A stretch of 11,852 bases of DNA from an uncultured Bacteroidales bacterium (lineage in GTDB: Bacteria; Bacteroidota; Bacteroidia; Bacteroidales; P3): positions 1 to 11,852 of the forward strand of contig CAMNIH010000045.1 of NCBI GenBank assembly GCA_946540365.1, in the 5' to 3' direction. This document shows positions 1 through 7,490 of the stretch, piece after piece. How positions within the stretch are numbered: the stretch's first letter is position 1; each line of letters begins with the position of its first letter. The notes below the pieces were generated by a model. The model did not search any database and was not told the origin of the DNA. It saw only the letters and a list, made by a program, of their open reading frames with translations. Made by a program: the position numbers and the translations under genes.

Positions 1-365
1 TGATAGAGGAGAAGATGAAGCAGGCGCCGTTCATCATGGACATGATGGTGGTGGGTGCCGGCGAGAAGTTCGCCGCCGCACTGGTGGCGCCCGACTTCGA
101 CATGCTGAAGGACTGGTGCCGCCGCCACGGCGTCAAGGCCCAGACGCCGGCCGAGATGGTGGCCGACAAGACGGTCGTCGCACGCTTCCAGAAGGTGGTG
201 GACAAGTACAACGCCGAACTGGGCGTCACCGAGCAGGTGAAACGCTTCACCCTGGTGGCCGAGCCATGGACGGAGGCCAACAAGATGCTCACTCCGACGC
301 AGAAACTTATCCGGCGCAACGTCGCCGCGGCCTACAAGGAGCAGATCGAGGCACTGTTCAAGTAG
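1..365 (+). CDS. Long-chain acyl-CoA synthetase (AMP-forming), C-terminal fragment
   Basis: This is the end of a gene that enters from the left edge; the frame is open from base 3, so the ATG at 15 is an internal methionine. About 120 residues are visible. They match the C-terminal lid domain of AMP-forming long-chain fatty acid CoA ligases: the segment 'MMVVGAGEKFAAALVAPDF', then a helical stretch, then the terminal motif 'LTPTQKLIRR', whose lysine lies where the family has its conserved C-terminal lysine. The enzyme activates fatty acids with ATP and CoA for lipid synthesis or degradation, at the inner face of the membrane. The next gene begins 10 nt after the stop, so the two are probably co-transcribed. 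The family call is firm; the chain-length specificity cannot be judged from this fragment. Confidence 0.9.
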   Translation, partial: IEEKMKQAPFIMDMMVVGAGEKFAAALVAPDFDMLKDWCRRHGVKAQTPAEMVADKTVVARFQKVVDKYNAELGVTEQVKRFTLVAEPWTEANKMLTPTQKLIRRNVAAAYKEQIEALFK

Positions 366-375
366 CGTCAGTGAT

Positions 376-1011
376 ATGAAAGCGACAATCCGTTTGATCA
401 TCCCCGCCCTGCTGCTGGCCGTGCTGGCCGGCTGCGGCGGCAAGGGGCAGGACAGCCAGACCCACGACACAATGACGAACACAGCACTGAAACCCTTCGA
501 TGTGCAGAAGGACTTTTCCGACAACGGCTTCACCTTTTTCACCAAGAACCTCGTCCTCTGCGTGGGCGACAGCAGCGAGAGCAACGCGATGACCATCGGC
601 TTGGGCGCCATCGGCAACTACCTGGGCCACGAGCGGCCGGCGGTGACGGTCTATGTGGCGCCCGGACGCTACACCTACGAGTTTATGGAGCGCCACAAGC
701 GCTTCACCATCATGGAGTTCGACGATCCGGCAGTGTGGCAGTTCTTCGGCAAGCGCAGCGGCCGCGAGTTCGCCGACAGCACCGTGGCCGACCCCAAGGC
801 CGCCGCCATGGGCCTGCATGTGGCCTACACCGAAAACGGCACGCCCTACTACGAGGAGGCCAGCCTCGTCATCGAGTGCGAGACGATGACCGCCTGGCAC
901 CAGACGGAGAGCGACTTCCGCAACGCCACCCCGCGCGAGTGGTACGACGGCTTCGCCGCCGGCATCCACACCGTCTATATCGGCGAGGTGCTGGGCGCCT
1001 GGCGGCGTTAG
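376..1011 (+). CDS. Flavin reductase-like (FMN-binding split barrel) lipoprotein
   Basis: The protein has 211 residues. It opens with a lipoprotein signal: a basic start, a hydrophobic core, and the lipobox LAGC with the cysteine at residue 20. The rest resembles the flavin reductase-like / FMN-binding split-barrel family: an 'NAMTIGLGAIG' segment (about 70-80), then 'AVTVYVAPGRYTYEFMER' (about 89-106), the strand 'FTIMEF', a 'KRSGRE' segment (126-131) and a terminal 'HTVYIGEVL' strand. Relatives are mostly cytoplasmic and bind FMN or reduce flavin with NAD(P)H. Here the enzyme would be anchored in a membrane outside the cytoplasm. It follows the acyl-CoA synthetase by 10 nt and converges on the pyrophosphatase gene. 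Its 3' end is duplicated as a dead fragment at 7395-7480. The family assignment is good; the substrate is unknown. Confidence 0.82.
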   Translation: MKATIRLIIPALLLAVLAGCGGKGQDSQTHDTMTNTALKPFDVQKDFSDNGFTFFTKNLVLCVGDSSESNAMTIGLGAIGNYLGHERPAVTVYVAPGRYTYEFMERHKRFTIMEFDDPAVWQFFGKRSGREFADSTVADPKAAAMGLHVAYTENGTPYYEEASLVIECETMTAWHQTESDFRNATPREWYDGFAAGIHTVYIGEVLGAWRR

Positions 1012-1022
1012 GCAGTGCGTTC

Positions 1023-1038
1023 CGCACCCGGCGGTGCG
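1023..1038. terminator. Possible bidirectional terminator hairpin between convergent genes
   Basis: CGCACC (1023-1028) and GGTGCG (1033-1038) form a 6-bp stem with a 4-nt loop. It lies in the 27-nt gap between the stops of the flavin-reductase gene (1011) and the pyrophosphatase gene (1039), where a shared terminator would be expected. There is no run of T on either side, so the call rests on position and stem only. Confidence 0.35.
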
Positions 1039-2151
1039 TCAGTTCAACTGGTCGATGATGAGGGGGACGATCTGCTTGCGCGACAGGTTTTCAGAGCTGT
1101 AGCAGACGCCGTCGCGCAGCGAGGGGCCGAAGATGGCCTCGGCGACGGCACGGGCGCCCGTGCCGTAGTAGAGGAAATAGAGGCCTTCGCTGACGTAGGG
1201 ATTCTCCTCGCGGTCGGCGCCGGTGTTGTGTACCAGGTTGTCGATTTTGGCCACCATCATCTGGCGCCCCTGCTGCTGCATCAGCGTGGGCATCACGGCC
1301 AGCATGCGTTCGATGAAGGCATCCATCTCCGACGCCTTGCAGGCCAGGCTGCCGAAGCCGAGCAGGTGGCTGTTGATGTCGTATTCCTTGTAGTCGGAGA
1401 GGAAGATCTCGGCGTCGGTCATACCCGAGTAGTCGTAGGCTGCGTCGGCCATGGCGCGGTTGAGCCGGGCCGCCGAGTCGGCGCTGATGCCCAGCTGGGC
1501 GGTGAGGGCCAGCCATGCCGTGGTGTCGATGGCGCGCGTGGAGCTTTTGGTGAGGTTGCGTGTGTCGCTGATGATGCCGGCCAGCAGGATGCGGGCCGTC
1601 TCGTCGTCGATGGCGATGCCCTCCTCGCGATAGATCTCATAGACGATGGTGGCCGTTGCCCCCACCATCTCGCGGCGCACGAAGGGTATGTCGGCATCGC
1701 GGATGTCGCCCTCCACGTGGTGGTCGATTTTCTGCAGGATGACGGCCTGGCGGGCGCCGCCCACGCATTGGGCATAGTCGGTATGGTCGGTCAGGATGAG
1801 GCGCGTCTGCGGCGCCACGCTATCCTTCAACGCCGGCAGGTCGATGCCGAACACACGGGCGATATACTCCGTCTCGCGGTTCATGGGGCTTGACACCTTG
1901 GCCACACAGTTGTAACCCAGGGTGCGCATCAGCTTGGCGTAGGCCAGCGCCGAGGTGACGGCGTCGACGTCGGGTGTCTTGTGCCCGTAGACATAGCATG
2001 TATCTGTGCCCCAATCCAGCTCGCCGAGCATCTGTTGGAAGGGCGTTCTCTCCTGCGAGGGTCTCTCCTTGTCGCTGCACGACACGACAACCATCGCCAG
2101 ACTGCAAATCAGGATGGCAGCCATCATCCGTATGAAATTGTTTTTCATCAT
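1039..2151 (-). CDS. Manganese-dependent (family II, DHH) inorganic pyrophosphatase-like lipoprotein
   Basis: With the start at 2151 the protein has 370 residues. That start puts a short basic segment (MMKNNFIR) directly before a hydrophobic core and the lipobox VVSC (Cys25). An ATG at 2181 would add ten residues ahead of an already complete signal, so I prefer 2151 (2148 is also possible). The mature part has the family II pyrophosphatase layout: GHKTPDVDA (56-64, metal ligands), DHTD (122-125), DHH (143-145), SDT (195-197), and a C-terminal domain ending in the SRKQIVP substrate-binding motif (357-363). The family hydrolyses pyrophosphate with Mn or Co in the cytoplasm, so the lipoprotein signal is unusual; the target may be another phosphate compound. 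'SDKE' just after the cysteine is acidic, as in some Bacteroidota surface-export signals, but this is weak. Its base composition is GC-rich like the flanking genes. Confidence 0.85.
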   Translation of the reverse strand: MMKNNFIRMMAAILICSLAMVVVSCSDKERPSQERTPFQQMLGELDWGTDTCYVYGHKTPDVDAVTSALAYAKLMRTLGYNCVAKVSSPMNRETEYIARVFGIDLPALKDSVAPQTRLILTDHTDYAQCVGGARQAVILQKIDHHVEGDIRDADIPFVRREMVGATATIVYEIYREEGIAIDDETARILLAGIISDTRNLTKSSTRAIDTTAWLALTAQLGISADSAARLNRAMADAAYDYSGMTDAEIFLSDYKEYDINSHLLGFGSLACKASEMDAFIERMLAVMPTLMQQQGRQMMVAKIDNLVHNTGADREENPYVSEGLYFLYYGTGARAVAEAIFGPSLRDGVCYSSENLSRKQIVPLIIDQLN

Positions 2152-2245
2152 AAGTTTGTTACAGTAGATTTTGTGTTTCAATGTTATGCTTTCATGTTTT
2201 AGCCATCGTCGTAGATCTGTTCCACGGACAAGTATTGTGGGTCTA

Positions 2246-3595
2246 CTACAACAGCCCCGTCATATACAGCGGAAGATACACCAGTCCGTCTTTATGCTCC
2301 ACATCTTTCGTGTGCAGCACATACGGTGTGCTTAGGTACTGTCCAAACTTCTTGATGCACTTTTGTATCGAAGTCAGTGTGTAGCCCGTGCTGCTCTTCA
2401 CTTCGATGGGCGAGATGTTGTGCCGCGAAGTCACCACCTCCTTCTGGATCAGGAAGTCCACCTGCATCCGGTTCTCCGCCTCCTCTTTGTCGTAGTTCGC
2501 GTAAAAGAACAACTCGTGGCCCGCCGCCCGCAGCATCTGCGCCACGACATTCTCCACCAGCATTCCCTCGTCAATCTCCAGTTTGTCGAACATCAGTTTC
2601 TGGTAAATCTCGTTCGTTACGATACCCCGCGCGCTGAAGGCCAGTGAAATCAGCAGTCCCGTGTCGCAGAAGTAGCACTTCAGTGCTGTGCGGTCCTCAT
2701 TGAGCTGAAGGCCGATGTTTGGAGCCGTGGTGTTGTAGCAGATGTTCACCATCTTCGAATCTCCCAGCCAGAAGAAAGCGCTGTCATACTCCCGCATCCT
2801 TGCCTCGTCGTCCAGTGCCGCCAGCGTGAATTTCTTTTCCTTCTTCTGCAACTGTCCGGGAATGGCGTCGTAGATGGCGCTCACGCGGGCAGTTGCCGTT
2901 CCCGCATACTTCTTGATGTCGTTCTCATACAGCCGCAGTATCTGCCGCTTCACCGCATCCACCCGATTGAAGTCCCTCGATGTTGCATACTCTGCCACTG
3001 CCTGCGGCATACCGCCCACTATCAGGTACTGACGGAAATAGTGCAGTGCTTCGCGGTGGAACTCGCCCATTGGTTTCTGCTTCTCAAACTGCCCGCGGAT
3101 GTATGGCATCATCACCTCATTGCCCATTGCCCACAGGAACTCCTCGAAGTCCATCGGATACATGTCAATGCCGTCCTCTTCCGACGGAATCACGATGTCC
3201 TTCACGTTCTTCTTGATCGAAATCAGCGACCCTGTCTCCAGGTAGTCGAATCGCCCGTCTTCCACCAGTGCCTTGATGGCCTCCCTGGCCCGTGGGCATT
3301 TCTGTACCTCGTCGAAGATGATGAGCGATCGCCTGGGTGTCAGTTGTTTCTTATAATGCAACTGGATGTTCTGCAGCAGCGTCGGGATGTCCTCCAGATA
3401 CTCGTCGAACCAGTCCTTCACCCGAGTTGGAGCCTTGCTGAAGTCGATGAGGATATATGAGTCGTACTCGTTCCTCGCAAACTCCTGGGCGATATAACTC
3501 TTTCCCACACGGCGGGCACCCTCAATCATCAGGGCTGTCTTGCCGCTCTTCTCCTGCTTCCATTGCACCAACCGGTCGTATATTTTTCTTCTCAT
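2246..3595 (-). CDS. AAA_14 / DUF4143 ATP-binding protein
   Basis: The 449-residue protein starts at 3595. The family normally begins a few residues before 'RRKIYDRLVQW', and AGGAA lies about 10 nt upstream. An open frame to 3751 exists, but those 52 residues resemble nothing in the family and span the promoter. Residues 26-33 are the Walker A motif GARRVGKS; 91-98 are Walker B LIIFDEVQ (Asp95, Glu96); TGS at 121-123 fits a sensor position. The DUF4143 half follows with 'CYFCDTGLL' (308-315). Near the end Glu348, Asp380 and the Glu398-Lys400 pair (IEVK) are spaced like a PD-(D/E)xK nuclease fold. These ATPases are abundant in Bacteroidales and their role is unknown; a defence or toxin-antitoxin role has been suggested but I cannot support it here. 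The gene appears complete and sits downstream of the RhuM remnant, on the same strand as the RM genes. Confidence 0.85.
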   Translation of the reverse strand: MRRKIYDRLVQWKQEKSGKTALMIEGARRVGKSYIAQEFARNEYDSYILIDFSKAPTRVKDWFDEYLEDIPTLLQNIQLHYKKQLTPRRSLIIFDEVQKCPRAREAIKALVEDGRFDYLETGSLISIKKNVKDIVIPSEEDGIDMYPMDFEEFLWAMGNEVMMPYIRGQFEKQKPMGEFHREALHYFRQYLIVGGMPQAVAEYATSRDFNRVDAVKRQILRLYENDIKKYAGTATARVSAIYDAIPGQLQKKEKKFTLAALDDEARMREYDSAFFWLGDSKMVNICYNTTAPNIGLQLNEDRTALKCYFCDTGLLISLAFSARGIVTNEIYQKLMFDKLEIDEGMLVENVVAQMLRAAGHELFFYANYDKEEAENRMQVDFLIQKEVVTSRHNISPIEVKSSTGYTLTSIQKCIKKFGQYLSTPYVLHTKDVEHKDGLVYLPLYMTGLL

Positions 3596-3713
3596 AATCA
3601 CGTTTCCTAAGAGTTTTGAGTCATCTATTTTACACCTTTCCAAACATTCTTGTGATAATATAAATAGCAGTAGTTCAGTAGGTATACGGTATTTTTGTAT
3701 CAAGTTCTCAGTG

Positions 3714-3744
3714 CAAAGATACGAATAAAAATCCAAATGCGAAA
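3714..3744 (-). promoter_or_regulatory. Bacteroidota-type promoter for the AAA_14/DUF4143 gene
   Basis: On the minus strand TATCTTTG (3721-3714) fits the -7 consensus TAnnTTTG. TTTC, one mismatch from the -33 box TTTG, lies 19 nt upstream (3744-3741). Transcription would begin near 3707 and leave a leader of about 110 nt before the ATG at 3595, which supports that start over 3751. Confidence 0.6.
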
Positions 3745-3796
3745 AATGCAAATAAATTTTCCGAATAATACGCTAAAATGTAATATCGGCATTCGG

Positions 3797-4128
3797 TCAA
3801 TACGATATAATATACAATGTTATGAAAATGATCTTCATCGGTGATGACTGCCATAATATCAACTGTAGAAAACTGCCATTCCACATTATATGTTTTCCCG
3901 TCGGCAGCAGTTGTTGCAAATTTTGCAACAACTGAAACGGGAGCAAGTTCACCTTCACTGAAAATAATTTTATATGACGTGAAATGGTAGACTTGTCTCG
4001 TTGGAACAACTCAGCTATCAAGTCGAGCGAAAGTTATACTGTTTCTTTTTGAATGTTTATATCAATCTTAGTCAATTCGTCCTCGGTCTGGTAAATAATT
4101 ATATCGCCTGTATTATTTTTTTGTCCAT
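3797..4128 (-). pseudogene. Broken RhuM-family (virulence RhuM/Fic-associated) gene
   Basis: Read across frames, this stretch gives an N-terminus typical of RhuM proteins: MDKK, then 'NNTGDIIIYQTEDELTK', then 'LIAELFQRDKSTISRHIK', then 'FSEGELAPVSVVAKFATTA', then 'DGKTYNVE'. The lesions are: (1) a missing base in the A7 run just after the start; (2) a TAA stop at the place where relatives have the tryptophan of 'ETVWL'; (3) a missing base after 'SRHIK'; (4) loss of recognisable family sequence after 'YNVE' (about 3879), although that frame stays open to a TGA at 3708. The gene begins 22 nt after the specificity-subunit stop with a purine-rich AAAGGGAA before it, so it was once the third gene of the RM unit. 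RhuM genes are often found beside or inside type I RM loci; their function is poorly known. It cannot make a full protein. Confidence 0.75.
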
Positions 4129-4150
4129 TGTAAATTCCCTTTGTGTATAA

Positions 4151-5206
4151 TCAAACGTTAGTGATTTGACTTGCAGCAGCGAGATGGCGATCGGCATAGT
4201 CAACAACATCTTTGACGACTAACTTATGCACAGCGCTAATAATGGTTTCCATGAAGGCATAGTCAGGTACGCCGTTTTTAACGGGGAGCATGATGTTGAG
4301 TTCGTCGGCATCTTTGGCGTAGAAGTTGTGACCATAATTGAATATGCCTGTGTGGGCAGCTTTATGGCAGGCGGCAGCAACAAATATTGCAGCGTTTTTT
4401 TGCAGGTGTTCTGTGTGGACTACCGCCACATGGTCGTCGGCACCGTAGTCATAGTTGCGGTATTTTGCAGAACCAAACATGTCTATAGTGGTAGTATTCT
4501 TGGCAAACACCTCAACCTTGTTGCCAATGAAAGCTGAAATGCCAGTGTCTGCTTCGCCGGCGGTAACAAATGGCAGTAGGCCGGGTGTGCGGTCGTCGCC
4601 TTTCAGCCGTTTCCCACGTGTAGATTTGCCGAATAACTCTTGCACATTGAAAGATTGCCATTTTATGTGGGGCAATTTGTCAATAGAAACTTGTTCTGCA
4701 GAGGAAATGTTATAATCAGTGAGTCCAGCAGCGAGCAAATAGGCTTCGAGTTCGCGCAAGCGCGACTCTTCGAGTTCGCGCACAAAGCCTTCTATAAAAG
4801 CAAAATCAATTTTGCCGGATGATGTCTGTGGAAGAAGAATTGTTGTTCGGCTCATCGCTTTGCGATTGAATTTGTGCCCATAGTCATATCCCGCATTTTG
4901 TGTTGCCACACGGGTGGCAGATATAATCATTAAAGCCACAGAGTGGTTAAATGGCTTGAATTTTGGTACTAAATGTTGGATGTGCTGGTATCCAATAAAA
5001 TCATCTTTCTGATAGTACATTGTGTCAGCTCCGAGGGTGGTGTCCGAGCATGAGATGGTGTTACCTTTGTTATTGGCCATTAAGGATGAATACCCCATTA
5101 TTCCATTGTCCGTGGATGAATTCGTTACAAGAGGCACTGTTCCATCATATGATAAGATTTCTTCATTTGTTAGCTTGTACCATTTTGTTGGGTTGATTTC
5201 AAACAA
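4151..5206 (-). CDS. RM specificity subunit (HsdS / BcgI-B-like), two target-recognition domains
   Basis: From the TTG at 5206 this gives 351 residues, but the true protein very likely starts further upstream (see 5207-5265). It has two similar halves. Each ends alike: 'YDYGHKF' then '[17 protein letters not shown]' (about 108-139), and 'FNYGHNF' then '[16 protein letters not shown]' (about 289-320). The second half starts with '[14 protein letters not shown]' (181-194), and its counterpart for the first half lies upstream of the TTG. Between them is a charged helix, '[16 protein letters not shown]' (143-158), that would set the distance between the two half-sites. The protein would choose the DNA target of the methylase-nuclease encoded upstream. 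Size and partner fit the BcgI B subunit better than the larger type I S subunits. The target sequence cannot be read from the protein. Confidence 0.85.
   Translation of the reverse strand: MFEINPTKWYKLTNEEILSYDGTVPLVTNSSTDNGIMGYSSLMANNKGNTISCSDTTLGADTMYYQKDDFIGYQHIQHLVPKFKPFNHSVALMIISATRVATQNAGYDYGHKFNRKAMSRTTILLPQTSSGKIDFAFIEGFVRELEESRLRELEAYLLAAGLTDYNISSAEQVSIDKLPHIKWQSFNVQELFGKSTRGKRLKGDDRTPGLLPFVTAGEADTGISAFIGNKVEVFAKNTTTIDMFGSAKYRNYDYGADDHVAVVHTEHLQKNAAIFVAAACHKAAHTGIFNYGHNFYAKDADELNIMLPVKNGVPDYAFMETIISAVHKLVVKDVVDYADRHLAAASQITNV
4744..4782 (-). repeat. 15-bp direct repeat, 24-bp period, in the specificity-subunit spacer helix
   Basis: The plus-strand sequence CTTCGAGTTCGCGCA occurs at 4744-4758 and again at 4768-4782. 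The period is exactly 8 codons and yields the repeated peptide RELEESRL / RELEAYLL in the helix linking the two recognition domains. In EcoR124-type S subunits the copy number of a short repeat at this place is known to set the spacing of the target halves. Confidence 0.75.
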
Positions 5207-5265
5207 TTCCCCCAGTTTGTATTCTCCCCACTTGACGGATTTAAGTTTTGCGTCAAGTGGGGCAT
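5207..5265 (-). other. 5' coding segment of the specificity gene, out of frame with its ATG
   Basis: The S frame stays open upstream of the TTG at 5206 as far as a TGA at 5284-5282 and encodes '[20 protein letters not shown]'. '[14 protein letters not shown]' mirrors '[14 protein letters not shown]' at the start of the second recognition domain, so this segment must belong to the protein. Yet the frame has no ATG or GTG. The nearest ATG (5265-5263) directly follows the methylase stop TAG (5268-5266), but it opens a different frame ending after about 30 codons. Adding one C to the C4 run just after that ATG (plus-strand GGGG, 5259-5262) would join the frames as '[13 protein letters not shown]'. 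Possible reasons are a base-calling error, a true frameshift, on/off slippage, or recoding. Confidence 0.7.
5226..5262 (-). repeat. Perfect 12-bp inverted repeat (hairpin) at the specificity-gene start
   Basis: CCCCACTTGACG (5226-5237) and CGTCAAGTGGGG (5251-5262) are exact reverse complements with a 13-nt A/T-rich loop. In the mRNA the 5' arm starts at the base right after the ATG that abuts the methylase stop, and it contains the C4 run where the reading frame changes. The hairpin would therefore cover the translation start of the specificity gene. Confidence 0.85.
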
Positions 5266-7305
5266 CTATTTTCCCAGGCCGTCATCCGTATTGGCGTTTT
5301 GCTTTAGCAGGTTGGAAACCTCCCAGGCCAAGTAGTCGGCTACCGTACGTTTGAAGTCCCCGAGTGTAGGACGGGTGTCCACGGGGGCCGTCTGATTCCA
5401 GTCGGCTCCGTTTTCTGGGTCAATCTTGCCTTCGTAGTATTCTTTTTCGGTCAGAAAATGAAGTTTGCTTTTATCATAGCGTACCAGGTCCACAACTTCT
5501 GCATACCGTTCGCGTGCGTGGTCGGTGTCGCGGAGATTGATGGCGGCTTTCTTGCGGTTGGTGCGAGTGTAGCCGTCATTGCTGAAGTCGATGAACTTCA
5601 CGACGTCGTCCTTTTGATGAGCCTCGCCCACGCGGAAGACGTAGATGTTGGTCTGAACACTGCTTTTGCCGATGAAGAGATCAAGAGGCATCTTGATGCT
5701 CGCCAGCAGGGTGGAGTGCTTGAGAATTCTTTGGTTGTACTCGGCGGCCTTGCCGCTGCCAGCGCTGTTTTGAATGATGATAGCAGCATAGCCGTGGTTC
5801 ATCATTGAAAGGGCCTTTTCGACGAATACCATTCCGTTGCCCGGGGCAGAATAAGGAGGATTTAAGACAAATGCATCTGCTGGGAAAGAATCATCCGGGC
5901 TTATGAAACCATATTTTCCGTCGAAATCTTTAAGAGAGTCCTTGTTAAGAATATTTGAACTTCCATCGCCCATGAGTATCATATTGAGGATTGCCAGCAT
6001 GTAGATACTGGGGAGAATCTCGATGCCAAGGATTTGTAAGGCTTTAATGTCATTTTGCTTTAAAGCTAAAGCATCGGGAGAGTGAATCTTTTGCTTGGCA
6101 TCGGTCAGCATTTCGTTCATTGCGGCAACAAGGAGGCCTGCGCTGCCTGTGGCAAAGTCCCATACATAACTATCCATATTCACACGAGCCAGGCGAACAA
6201 GTAGGGTGGCTACATAAGAAGGAGTAAGGACAACATCATTTAATCGGTCTTGGGTGAAACCAAGCCAGTTGTACATCTCGTTGAAGAGTCGACCGGTGAA
6301 GTCTGTGGTGAGACCAATTTTGTAGTAGATGCCAAGGTCGTCAATAATTTTGACGAAGACACGCCGAAGTTGACTTTCGCCAGCAACAGGACGGTTGATG
6401 TTATCGTTTGTGAGGGTGTTTTCGAGTGTGCGGACGATAAGGTCCCGTTTGTTTTTGGGGAGGTGCTTCTCGTTGAGAAAGTTTTTGATTTTCCGGACAA
6501 TAATGTCACCATCACGGTTATTCTCTTCATCCGAACTTATAAGTTCGCTTTTCTCCAAAGGACGTACTTTTCCAGGAACGCCAAGGGTGGCCATGATAGA
6601 GGCGGCGACAAGGTAGACGCGGTCGTTTTCAGAAAGTCCCTTTTCGTTTTGGTATATATCGTTGTTTAGACGAACAAGACTAACGTTGATTTCCTGCTCG
6701 CGTCGTTTCTTGATGTTTTCAATTTCCTCAGGACTAAGGCTGAGTTCTTTTATTTTTTCAACAAAAGAGTTGAAATGCTTTGGCGCGAGAAATGAAAGGT
6801 CGGAGTATTCGCCTACACTTTGACCAGTGCCGTAATTGTTTTTCGACACGTAATACACGCCTATCTCGTGGCGTAGTTTCCCTGTGGCATCAATGTGCCC
6901 TGTAATACCGATGGCAATAATGTCGGTATAGGCTGTATAGTGCAGCAATGCGTTGGCATAGTGTACTGCGCCATTGACGGCAAACGCGTTGATATTTTTG
7001 AAATCGGGTAATCCTTTGGTGTTTCGGTTCGCCACATGCCCATCTGCGTCAAGTTTGACGAGCTTGTCTTTGTATCCTTTGTATTCGATGAGCACGGGCC
7101 ACTTGTTACCATATTTGTCTTGTAACAACAGTTTGCAATCGGGACGATTGCCGCCAACTCCACCTTGCTTGGAATAGTATTCGTTAAGGGCGTTGTCAAT
7201 GTCGGAATTAAGTGATTGCTGCTCCAGACGGTAGTCTAGTTTGTATTGTTTGAGCCAACCGTTGGCAAGGTCGGCGATTTGGGGTTCTATGGATTGAGTT
7301 GCCAT
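5266..7305 (-). CDS. RM methylase-nuclease fusion subunit (BcgI-A-like, type IIB)
   Basis: The protein has 679 residues. The ATG at 7305 lies about 20 nt below a strong promoter. The N-terminal part has Asp56 in 'RPDCK' followed by Glu74-x-Lys76 in 'LIEYKGYK', the arrangement of a PD-(D/E)xK nuclease. A charged helical region follows (about 180-300). The methylase part is of the N6-adenine (HsdM) type: '[11 protein letters not shown]' (359-369), the AdoMet-binding motif 'DFATGSAG' (383-390) and the catalytic 'NPPY' (482-485). Many automatic pipelines would call this HsdM of a type I system, but no HsdR is present in the window and the nuclease motif is within this chain. Length and the following specificity gene match BcgI (A and B subunits), which methylates its site and cuts on both sides of it. 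Its base composition is more AT-rich than the flanking host genes. Nuclease activity is inferred. Confidence 0.85.
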   Translation of the reverse strand: MATQSIEPQIADLANGWLKQYKLDYRLEQQSLNSDIDNALNEYYSKQGGVGGNRPDCKLLLQDKYGNKWPVLIEYKGYKDKLVKLDADGHVANRNTKGLPDFKNINAFAVNGAVHYANALLHYTAYTDIIAIGITGHIDATGKLRHEIGVYYVSKNNYGTGQSVGEYSDLSFLAPKHFNSFVEKIKELSLSPEEIENIKKRREQEINVSLVRLNNDIYQNEKGLSENDRVYLVAASIMATLGVPGKVRPLEKSELISSDEENNRDGDIIVRKIKNFLNEKHLPKNKRDLIVRTLENTLTNDNINRPVAGESQLRRVFVKIIDDLGIYYKIGLTTDFTGRLFNEMYNWLGFTQDRLNDVVLTPSYVATLLVRLARVNMDSYVWDFATGSAGLLVAAMNEMLTDAKQKIHSPDALALKQNDIKALQILGIEILPSIYMLAILNMILMGDGSSNILNKDSLKDFDGKYGFISPDDSFPADAFVLNPPYSAPGNGMVFVEKALSMMNHGYAAIIIQNSAGSGKAAEYNQRILKHSTLLASIKMPLDLFIGKSSVQTNIYVFRVGEAHQKDDVVKFIDFSNDGYTRTNRKKAAINLRDTDHARERYAEVVDLVRYDKSKLHFLTEKEYYEGKIDPENGADWNQTAPVDTRPTLGDFKRTVADYLAWEVSNLLKQNANTDDGLGK

Positions 7306-7328
7306 ATAGATGAGCTTTTTTCAATTTG

Positions 7329-7359
7329 CAAAGATACGCAATCTTTCTGATACGGCAAA
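7329..7359 (-). promoter_or_regulatory. Promoter of the RM operon
   Basis: On the minus strand TTTG (7359-7356), a 19-nt spacer and TATCTTTG (7336-7329) fit the Bacteroidota vegetative promoter (TTTG, 19-21 nt, TAnnTTTG) exactly. The start point would be near 7322, leaving a leader of fewer than 20 nt before the ATG at 7305. Confidence 0.85.
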
Positions 7360-7394
7360 AAAATATTAATAAGCTAACGGGTGATAGGGGGCGT

Positions 7395-7480
7395 CGGAGA
7401 GCGACTTCCGCAACGCCACGCCGCGCCGGCATCCACACCGTCTATATCGGCGAGGTGCTGTGCGCCTGGCGGCGTTGGGC
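7395..7480 (+). pseudogene. Dead duplicate of the 3' end of the flavin reductase-like gene
   Basis: These 86 bp align with 905-1013 at the end of the flavin-reductase gene. They are identical except for single-base changes at 7420 (C to G), 7461 (G to T) and 7477 (A to G, destroying the TAG stop), plus a 23-bp deletion after 7425 that shifts the frame. Nothing upstream of 905 is copied. The fragment starts about 35 bp above the RM promoter, at the edge of the AT-rich block, and makes no protein of its own. Confidence 0.9.
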
Positions 7481-7490
7481 TGCGCGGCCT

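Noticed and set aside
1015..1893. Long open frame of 292 codons on the plus strand
   Set aside because: It is antisense to the pyrophosphatase gene, whose family motifs are clear. GC-rich codon bias keeps the opposite strand open.
3596..3751. N-terminal extension of the AAA_14/DUF4143 protein
   Set aside because: It spans the promoter at 3714-3744 and does not resemble the family, which starts at the ATG 3595.
4151..5265. Invertible specificity locus with shuffling hsdS cassettes
   Set aside because: Only one specificity gene is present, no recombinase is seen, and the only inverted repeat (12 bp) is a local hairpin with a 13-nt loop.
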